From: Deinococcus sp045062605
Lineage (GTDB): Bacteria; Deinococcota; Deinococci; Deinococcales; Deinococcaceae
DNA: 64,000 bases
Direction of reading: 5' to 3'
NCBI RefSeq assembly: GCF_045062605.1
Contig: NZ_JBJGDW010000002.1
Coordinates: 68,867-132,866, forward strand
In this document: piece by piece, positions 58,940 through 64,000 of the stretch
How positions within the stretch are numbered: the first letter of the stretch is position 1
Layout: every line of letters begins with the position of its first letter
The notes under the pieces: model-generated
Told to the model about the DNA's origin: nothing
The model's database searches: none
Seen by the model: only the letters and a program-made list of their open reading frames with translations
Program-made: the position numbers and the translations under genes

Positions 58940-59152
58940 GGTTGACGCTCCTTTTGTTGATGGTTGATGGAAGAAGGTTGACGGTTGTAGATGTCCCCCG
59001 ATTGTAGGCGGGCCGGACAGGGCCGACAGTGAGTACGTTTCCTGGCTCCGTTTTAACTGCTACAGCTCGCAGAGAAGAGAGCGGGCGGCGAAGCAGACTG
59101 AGGGGTTGATTGGGACCACTCCATTCACCTTCGCCCTCAACTACCATGCTTC

Positions 59153-59782
59153 ATGCCTTCCCACCTCCTCCCCGTCGCAGGCGTTCTCCTCGCCGCAGGC
59201 CGCAGCACGCGCATGGGCCGTCCCAAACAGTTGGCGGACTTGAACGGGCAGCCGCTGTGCCTGTACGCGGCTCAGGCGTTGGCAGATGTTTATTCACCGC
59301 TGCTGGCCGTCATTCCCCCCGGCGCGGTGGGCGAGGGTATTCGCGCCGCATTGGCTGACCTGCCTTTCACCCTCGCCGTCAACCCGCAGCCTGAGCTGGG
59401 GCTGGCCTCTTCCTTTCGGGTGGCTGCCGCCCATCTGCCCCCTGGTCTGGACGGTGCGTCATTCACGCTGGCGGATATGCCCCTGATCACGGCGGACCTT
59501 CACCTGGACCTGCTTTCAGCCTTCAGAGAGACGAACGCGCCCGTCGTGATGGCCGCCTACGGAACTGGAGAGGACGCTGTGCACGCCCCGCCCCATCTGC
59601 TGCGGGCGGACCTCCTGCCCGAATTGCTGATCCTGCCCGACGCCGATCATGGTCCCCGGCGGATCATTGCCGCCCAGGGAAAGTCGGCACTGACACTGAA
59701 TTTTCCTGCCGCCATGCTGCTGGACGTGGACACGCCTGAAGCGTTGGAACGGGCGGAAGCGGCGCTGAACAGAAGTGTGTGA
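59153..59782 (+). CDS. MocA/MobA-like nucleotidyltransferase for molybdenum cofactor
   Basis: A 209-residue NTP transferase: GVLLAAGRSTRMGRPKQLADLNGQPL (nucleotide loop), FTLADMPLITADLH with the metal aspartate, and the C-terminal LLDVDTPEALERAE. It matches MocA/CoxI-type enzymes that transfer CMP or GMP to molybdopterin for molybdenum hydroxylases. ATG 59153 follows TACCAT by five bases. Together with CoxG it serves maturation of a CO-dehydrogenase or xanthine-dehydrogenase-type enzyme. Confidence 0.9.
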   Translation: MPSHLLPVAGVLLAAGRSTRMGRPKQLADLNGQPLCLYAAQALADVYSPLLAVIPPGAVGEGIRAALADLPFTLAVNPQPELGLASSFRVAAAHLPPGLDGASFTLADMPLITADLHLDLLSAFRETNAPVVMAAYGTGEDAVHAPPHLLRADLLPELLILPDADHGPRRIIAAQGKSALTLNFPAAMLLDVDTPEALERAEAALNRSV

Positions 59783-59821
59783 ACGGTTGCCGCGCCCGCG
59801 CCGCGCTACCCTGAAGGTCTG

Positions 59822-61096
59822 ATGTCTGAAGCTGCCCCCCAACCTGCCCCACAACCCGAAGTGTTAACGCTGGAAATAGAGAAGCTCGTCGCGGGGGGTC
59901 TGGGGCTGGCCCGTGACGAGGACGGCGTGGTGCTGGTGCGCGGCGCGCTGCCCGGCGAACGCGTGCGGGCCACTGTGCGCGCGGGCCGGGGCGTGCGTCA
60001 GGCCGTTACGGTGGAAGTGCTGGAAGCCAGCCCGGACCGCGTGGACGGCCCGAATCTTCCCACCGCCGATCTGGGCCACGCCAGTTACGCGGCCCAGCTC
60101 CGTTACAAACGCGACTTCGTGCAGGAGGCGCTGACCCGCATCGCCAAACTGAAGCACGAGGTAGGCGAGACCGTGCCCAGCCCCAGCGAGTGGCACTACC
60201 GCAACACCGCGCAGTATCTGGTCACGCCGGATGGGCTGGCCTACCGCGAGCGGCGCGGCAACGATCCGCTGGTGGTGTCCGAGGACCCGCTGGTGATGGA
60301 GGCCATCTCGGCCATCGTCGCCAGGATCGACCCCGCCCAACTGGACCCCGCCACTGAGATTGCCTTCCGCGCCAGCGCCCTGACTGGGGAAGTGGTGGTC
60401 GCCTTGATCGGGGCCGGGGAACCGCGCGTGTTCATGCGTGCCAGCGAGCATCTGATGGAGGCCGGAGTGGTGGGCGTCTCGCTGGCCCAACCAGCCGGAC
60501 GCCGCTTCAGCGCGGGCGTGCGCCTGATCGCCGGTGAGACCGACGTGCGCGAGCAATTCGGGCGCGTGCAGGTCAGCGTGAGTGCCACCGGCTTCGCGCA
60601 GGTCAATCCGGCGGCGGCGGGGCTGGCCTACGAACGCGCCGCCGAGCTGGCCGGAAACGGCGAACATGCCGTGGACCTCTACGGTGGCGCGGGCGCGATT
60701 GGCCGCCATCTGGCCCCCAACTTCCGCCGCGTGACCGTGCTGGACGCCTCGCCCGAAGCGCTGGCCCGTGGGCGGCAGGACGTGGCCGAGAGCGTGGCGG
60801 CAGGGAAGCCGGAGGGCAACGTGACCTACCGCGACGGCGACGCCGCCCGTTTCAGCGAACTGGGCACGGACGTGATCGTGGTGGACCCCCCGCGCGCCGG
60901 GTTGGAGGAAGGGGCACGCGTTCATATCGATTCCAGTACCGCTGACCGTCTGGTGTACATCTCCTGCGATCCGGCCACCTGGGCGCGCGACGTGGGCGAC
61001 ATGGTGCGGCGCGGCTGGAAACTGGGTGAAGTCACGCCGCACGACTTCTACCCGCAGACCAGCCACATCGAGATCGTCAGCGTGCTGAACCGCTGA
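59822..61096 (+). CDS. RlmD/TrmA-family RNA (uracil-5-)-methyltransferase
   Basis: A 424-residue enzyme with an N-terminal TRAM-like beta domain (about 15-75), a central domain and a SAM-dependent MTase: AVDLYGGAGAIGRHLAP, VVDPPRAGLEEG and YISCDPATWARDVGD with the catalytic cysteine. It methylates C5 of uridine in 23S rRNA or tRNA. The three N-terminal cysteines that hold a [4Fe-4S] cluster in RlmD are absent (the region reads PNLPTADLGHASYAAQL), so it lacks that cluster, like TrmA. TACCCT lies nine bases before the ATG. Confidence 0.88.
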   Translation: MSEAAPQPAPQPEVLTLEIEKLVAGGLGLARDEDGVVLVRGALPGERVRATVRAGRGVRQAVTVEVLEASPDRVDGPNLPTADLGHASYAAQLRYKRDFVQEALTRIAKLKHEVGETVPSPSEWHYRNTAQYLVTPDGLAYRERRGNDPLVVSEDPLVMEAISAIVARIDPAQLDPATEIAFRASALTGEVVVALIGAGEPRVFMRASEHLMEAGVVGVSLAQPAGRRFSAGVRLIAGETDVREQFGRVQVSVSATGFAQVNPAAAGLAYERAAELAGNGEHAVDLYGGAGAIGRHLAPNFRRVTVLDASPEALARGRQDVAESVAAGKPEGNVTYRDGDAARFSELGTDVIVVDPPRAGLEEGARVHIDSSTADRLVYISCDPATWARDVGDMVRRGWKLGEVTPHDFYPQTSHIEIVSVLNR

Positions 61097-61110
61097 GGGC
61101 TGAACTTCTG

Positions 61111-61246
61111 ATACGGATTCCGTCTGTTTCGTTAACGAACCGGGAAAGCTCCAGTTCGTTAACTCCACGCCCGGAACCCGTTTTTCTCCTTCTCGCTCTG
61201 CTCGGATTTTCAGGTGTTTTCAACACCTCCTAATCGGAGGCCGTAT
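61111..61246 (+). repeat. 136-bp dispersed palindromic element, copy C
   Basis: Starts ATACGGATTCCGTCTG, ends GGAGGCCGTAT, so the ends match as imperfect inverted repeats. First hairpin: GTTAACGAACCGG at 61131-61143 pairs with CCAGTTCGTTAAC (12 of 13 pairs), completely different in sequence from copy B. Second: AGGTGTT / AACACCT, loop TTC. It begins 14 bases after the methyltransferase stop. Confidence 0.85.
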
Positions 61247-61305
61247 GAGAGCTGGGGGGCGAGGCGTTCACGCCCTGCTGTGTGGCAAGCGCTAGCGTGT
61301 CCGGC

Positions 61306-61623
61306 ATGAAAGTCGGCCTTCTTCTGCTCGCGCCTCTGCTGCTGCTGAGTGCCTGCCGCCCCCCGCAACCGGACCCACAGGCCGCGCAGCAGATTGCGGC
61401 CCTCAGCGCCCGCATCGGCACGCTGGAAACCGAGGTGGCCGAACTGAAAGCCGGACAGCGTGACAGCGGCGTGGCCAACGCAGATGACGTGACCGCCCGC
61501 GCCGCCGCCCAGAGCTGCGCCATTGCGCTGGCCCGCGCGCTGGAACTGTTCCGGCAGGGCAGCGTGGGAAGCCGCTACCCCACGCCGTCTCAGGTGGACC
61601 TGCCCGACGCCTGCGAGAGCTAG
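61306..61623 (+). CDS. Small lipoprotein with coiled coil, probably truncated
   Basis: A 105-residue lipoprotein: signal 1-18 (KVGLLLLAPLLLLSAC) with lipobox LSAC, then a short heptad stretch (AAQQIAALSARIGTLETEVAELKAG) and a region with paired cysteines (AAQSCAIALARALELFRQG; DLPDACES). ATG 61306 is chosen because TAGCGT ends seven bases upstream. The stop is TAG, and the same frame continues with plausible coding sequence through a second TAG to 61716, so the gene may have lost its end. Confidence 0.78.
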   Translation: MKVGLLLLAPLLLLSACRPPQPDPQAAQQIAALSARIGTLETEVAELKAGQRDSGVANADDVTARAAAQSCAIALARALELFRQGSVGSRYPTPSQVDLPDACES

Positions 61624-61716
61624 CGCGTGGGCTGGCAGAAGCTGGAGGCCCGGTAGTACACCTTTGCCGTGACCAACGGCGACGGTCAGGTGCTGGCGCA
61701 GCAGAGTGGGCCGTAA
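61624..61716 (+). pseudogene. In-frame continuation of the lipoprotein gene after TAG
   Basis: Immediately after the stop at 61621-61623 the frame reads RVGWQKLEAR, a second TAG at 61654-61656, then YTFAVTNGDGQVLAQQSGP and TAA. The composition and the natural-looking beta-strand sequence suggest former coding. Changing each TAG by one transition (to TGG or CAG) would restore one 136-residue protein. Confidence 0.5.
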
Positions 61717-61723
61717 GCAGAGA

Positions 61724-62236
61724 TTACCGGGCTAATGATCGGCCCAGCGCCACCGGATCATTCGTGCGTTCGTCTTCCAGCAGCACGCCAAAAGATGTGA
61801 CTTTCTCGCCCGTGAAGCCCATCACGAAGGCCCAGACCTGATCGGGGTACTTCTCGTAGATGGAGCTGCGGACATAGACCGCCTCGCCGCCCTGCATGAA
61901 GGTCCGTTCGCGCACCAGCTTTGTTTCCTTGCCGTACTGCTCTACGCCCGTTTTGCGGAAGGCCGTGAAGCCGTCCAGCGAGCCGTACTGCGCCTGCACA
62001 TCCGGCGAGAAGGTGTTCCAGAGCCGTCCCACCTTGAGGGCCAGAAACTCGGACATCAGTGCCTTCCCCCGCGTGAACGCGGCTTGTTCGGCGGGGGTGC
62101 GCGTGGGCGTGGCGGCTGGGGCGGTGGCCGGAGGTCTGGCCGGAACCGGAGTTCCACTTTGTGCCAGCGCCAACGGATTCAGGACCAGCAAGGCGAGGGC
62201 CACCGTCAACCCTTTCATCGGCACATTGGCGTTCAT
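61724..62236 (-). CDS. Secreted DUF3887-like protein
   Basis: A 170-residue protein with a signal peptide (about 1-26, MKGLTVALALLVLNPLALAQ), a Pro/Ala/Thr linker, and a small alpha/beta domain (about 50-165: LMSEFLALKVGRLWNTFSPDVQAQYGSLDGFTAF, then ERTFMQGGEAVYVRSSIYEKYPDQVWAFVMGFTGEKVTSFGVLLEDE) like DUF3887, a fold of unknown role at the cell surface. ATG 62236 follows TACGCT by five bases. Confidence 0.75.
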   Translation of the reverse strand: MNANVPMKGLTVALALLVLNPLALAQSGTPVPARPPATAPAATPTRTPAEQAAFTRGKALMSEFLALKVGRLWNTFSPDVQAQYGSLDGFTAFRKTGVEQYGKETKLVRERTFMQGGEAVYVRSSIYEKYPDQVWAFVMGFTGEKVTSFGVLLEDERTNDPVALGRSLAR

Positions 62237-62292
62237 GCCTAAGCGTACACGGCCCGGATTGGTCAGGCTGTCAGATGAGAGACCATCGAAAG

Positions 62293-63123
62293 CTAGAGCG
62301 CAGTTGAACACGGCTGGCCCAGAAGCTCCTCGATCACCGCCGCCACGCCGTCCTCCGCGTTGCTGAGGGTGACTTCATCCGCCGCTTCCAGTGCTTCGGC
62401 CTCGGCGTTCGCCATTGCCACGCCGCGCCCGGCCCACTGGAGCATCTCGGCGTCGTTGGGGGCGTCCCCGAAGGCCAGCACCTCAGACTGAGCAATGCCC
62501 AACTTCTCGCACAACTTTGCCAGTCCCCACGCCTTGCTCACTCCTTCGGCCAGCACTTCCAGAAACGGTGCGCCGCTGTGGGTCACGGCGTAGCCGCCCA
62601 GATTCAGGGCGCGCAACTCGGTCAGCAATTCACGCGGCGTCAGTTCGGGATGGCGCACGATGAATTTCAGGCTGGGTTCGGCCAGCACGTCGTCCAGCAG
62701 ATGACGCCCCATCTCGCCGGGTTCGCGCTTGTGATCCTCGAAATGGGCGATGTCGGCGTAGCCTGTCTGTGCCACGAAGACCTCGCCGCCGCGCCGCACG
62801 CTGACGAACAGCACGCCGGGGATGCGCTCGGACAGCGCCTCGGCCAGTGCGCGTTGCACCGCCGCTTCCACATGCGCCTCGAACAGCACCGCGCTGGTGG
62901 TCAGGTGAAGGCCGTGTGCGCCGTTCCCGCATAGCGCCCACTCCTCAAATCCTGCCGCCTCTGCGATTCGCTGCACTCCTCGCGGCTGCCGCGCCGTGAC
63001 CGGAACGACCATAATTCCCGCCGCCCGCGCCGCGTCCAGCGCCCGGCGGGTGCGCGGGCTGACGCTCAGGTCTGGGCGCAGCAGCGTGCCGTCCAGATCG
63101 GTGGCAATCAGGCGAATGGGCAT
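62293..63123 (-). CDS. HAD-IIB phosphatase (Cof-like)
   Basis: A 276-residue haloacid dehalogenase phosphatase: motif I DLDGTLL at residues 9-15, motif II in VVPVTARQ, motif III lysine in GVSKAWGLAKLCEKLGI and motif IV FGDAPNDAEML, with the type IIB cap between. Such enzymes dephosphorylate sugar phosphates, flavin or nucleotide precursors. TAGGCT ends seven bases before ATG 63123. Confidence 0.93.
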   Translation of the reverse strand: MPIRLIATDLDGTLLRPDLSVSPRTRRALDAARAAGIMVVPVTARQPRGVQRIAEAAGFEEWALCGNGAHGLHLTTSAVLFEAHVEAAVQRALAEALSERIPGVLFVSVRRGGEVFVAQTGYADIAHFEDHKREPGEMGRHLLDDVLAEPSLKFIVRHPELTPRELLTELRALNLGGYAVTHSGAPFLEVLAEGVSKAWGLAKLCEKLGIAQSEVLAFGDAPNDAEMLQWAGRGVAMANAEAEALEAADEVTLSNAEDGVAAVIEELLGQPCSTAL

Positions 63124-63153
63124 GGGGGTCAGCCTAGCGTAGGGATAAAGAAA

Positions 63154-63888
63154 TTATTCGAATAGATTTTTCTGAGAGGGGCGCTTCATTAGGTATTCCC
63201 AGGCCGTACCCGCAAAATTGCTGCTGGTTCTATATGGGCGACGAGTGCCAGTTTTGTATACCAGTAGGCTGCCTCCTTGGAAACACTCATCCCTTTCGTG
63301 TTCAGGAATCCAGCTGGTGTGCCAGTCCTCCTGTTTTAGCAATAAAGAGATTGATATTAATTCCTCGCTATCACGTTTGACAGTAAATGGTTCTGCACCA
63401 CTGAACATGGCAGCCAACTGCCCATGTAGAGCTAGCTTTGTGCTTGTGCCTTCGCGATAAAAGACTTGACCTATATGAATCAGATTACCCAAATCTTGGC
63501 GAACTACGTGGGGATATTCTGGCACTCGATGTACTCGAAGTATTCCAATTACTTCGCCATCACGTTTAAATTCATCATATTCAATTTTAGGTTTTGGATC
63601 TAAATATTTTTCAAGAAAGCTTGATAATGTGCTTTCGTCCTCACGCTCTAACACATCTCGTTTAAAAACGGTGCGTGATCCGTTTTGGTCATTTATTCCA
63701 TAAACTAGGTAGCCAGGATTGGTACTTTCGGCATTGGCTAGCGCTGCTACATCTTTGATGAGAGTGGCACGGGCCTCTGAATATTTAGGATGTTTTCGAT
63801 CGAAATAATGTGGCGGGAAGGTGCGCTTGAAGTCAATATCTGTAACTTCCGCCATGATTAGTACCTCATCTAGCGTAGTCTCATCCAT
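63154..63888 (-). CDS. AlbA_2 / Schlafen-like ATP-binding domain protein
   Basis: A 244-residue protein with the AlbA_2 pattern: VTDIDFKRTFPP (ExxxDFK-like start), TLIKDVAALANAESTNPGYLVYGIND, then VIGILRVHRVPEYPHVV and GQVFYREGTSTKLA. Domains of this type occur in Schlafen-like and defence-associated proteins that bind nucleic acid or ATP. The gene is strongly AT-rich with non-local codon use, so recently acquired. ATG 63888 follows TAAACT by six bases. Its role in phage defence is inference. Confidence 0.85.
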   Translation of the reverse strand: MDETTLDEVLIMAEVTDIDFKRTFPPHYFDRKHPKYSEARATLIKDVAALANAESTNPGYLVYGINDQNGSRTVFKRDVLEREDESTLSSFLEKYLDPKPKIEYDEFKRDGEVIGILRVHRVPEYPHVVRQDLGNLIHIGQVFYREGTSTKLALHGQLAAMFSGAEPFTVKRDSEELISISLLLKQEDWHTSWIPEHERDECFQGGSLLVYKTGTRRPYRTSSNFAGTAWEYLMKRPSQKNLFE

Positions 63889-63892
63889 TCGG

Positions 63893-64000
63893 CTAGTTTA
63901 ACCGCTCGATCTTCGTCAGAAGCCTCAGCACCTGACACTTTGGGAACCTGACGTTCCAGTCGCAGGGAATGGCATTTTCAGGAGCTGAAGGTAGGTTTGG
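63893..64000 (-). CDS. Possible end of a gene running in from the right
   Basis: From the window edge the minus strand is open for 35 codons, ending KCQVLRLLTKIERLN and TAG at 63893-63895, five bases before the AlbA_2 ATG. It could be the C-terminus of an upstream operon partner, but an open stretch of this length may be chance, and the -10 box of the AlbA_2 gene overlaps its end. Confidence 0.28.
   Translation of the reverse strand, partial: PNLPSAPENAIPCDWNVRFPKCQVLRLLTKIERLN

Overview
The window is a 64 kb piece of a GC-rich bacterial chromosome that reads as Deinococcus. The signs are an archaeal-type (probably non-discriminating) aspartyl-tRNA synthetase, a LysJ-type lysine aminotransferase as in Thermus, a CarH-like B12 regulator, a fused PABA synthase, and above all very many genes whose start codon lies only 5-9 bases after a TAnnnT -10 box, which is the leaderless-mRNA arrangement common in this phylum. 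Gene density is high, with short operons on both strands. No rRNA, tRNA, CRISPR array or intact insertion sequence was seen.

Layout. 1-16 kb: end of rpmF, an M29 aminopeptidase, pyrD with a phosphoesterase, an Rrf2 regulator divergent from a pabBA-pabC folate pair, a feoABC iron operon, then a reverse-strand run (DUF898 membrane protein, M48 protease, FMN reductase, pseudouridine synthase), an epimerase and the CarH-like regulator. 16-34 kb: a Nudix protein with a degenerate box, secreted M1 peptidase, acyl-CoA dehydrogenase, amino-acid ABC permease, pnp, TetR regulator, 5'-nucleotidase lipoprotein, malQ, cobalamin adenosyltransferase, a MocR regulator divergent from a GNAT-PNPOx-EamA operon. 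34-48 kb: lysJ, VanW protein, TauE permease, a second secreted gluzincin, and fadN...fadA separated by an alpha/beta hydrolase and an AT-rich, amber-interrupted DUF4393 (Abi-alpha-like) gene; then moeA and slyD. 48-64 kb: aspS with an attenuator, ankyrin protein, U32 protein, an ABC exporter pair, CoxG and MocA molybdenum-cofactor accessory genes, an RlmD-like methyltransferase, small secreted proteins, a HAD phosphatase and an AT-rich AlbA_2/Schlafen-like gene.

Most notable signals. (1) aspS is preceded by a leaderless 14-codon peptide, MFAAALNDNDNDPQ, whose alternating Asn and Asp codons match the two tRNAs a non-discriminating AspRS would charge; it is followed by mutually exclusive hairpins and a strong intrinsic terminator, a textbook transcription attenuator. 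(2) Three copies of an exactly 136-bp element (plus a degraded fourth) have conserved ends and two hairpins whose arms differ between copies but still pair; one copy supplies the stop codon of the upstream gene. (3) mocR and the GNAT gene start only 17 bp apart with two almost completely superimposed -10 boxes. (4) Two AT-rich, defence-like single genes appear to be recent arrivals. (5) Several genes have tiny upstream ORFs whose stop overlaps the main start codon.
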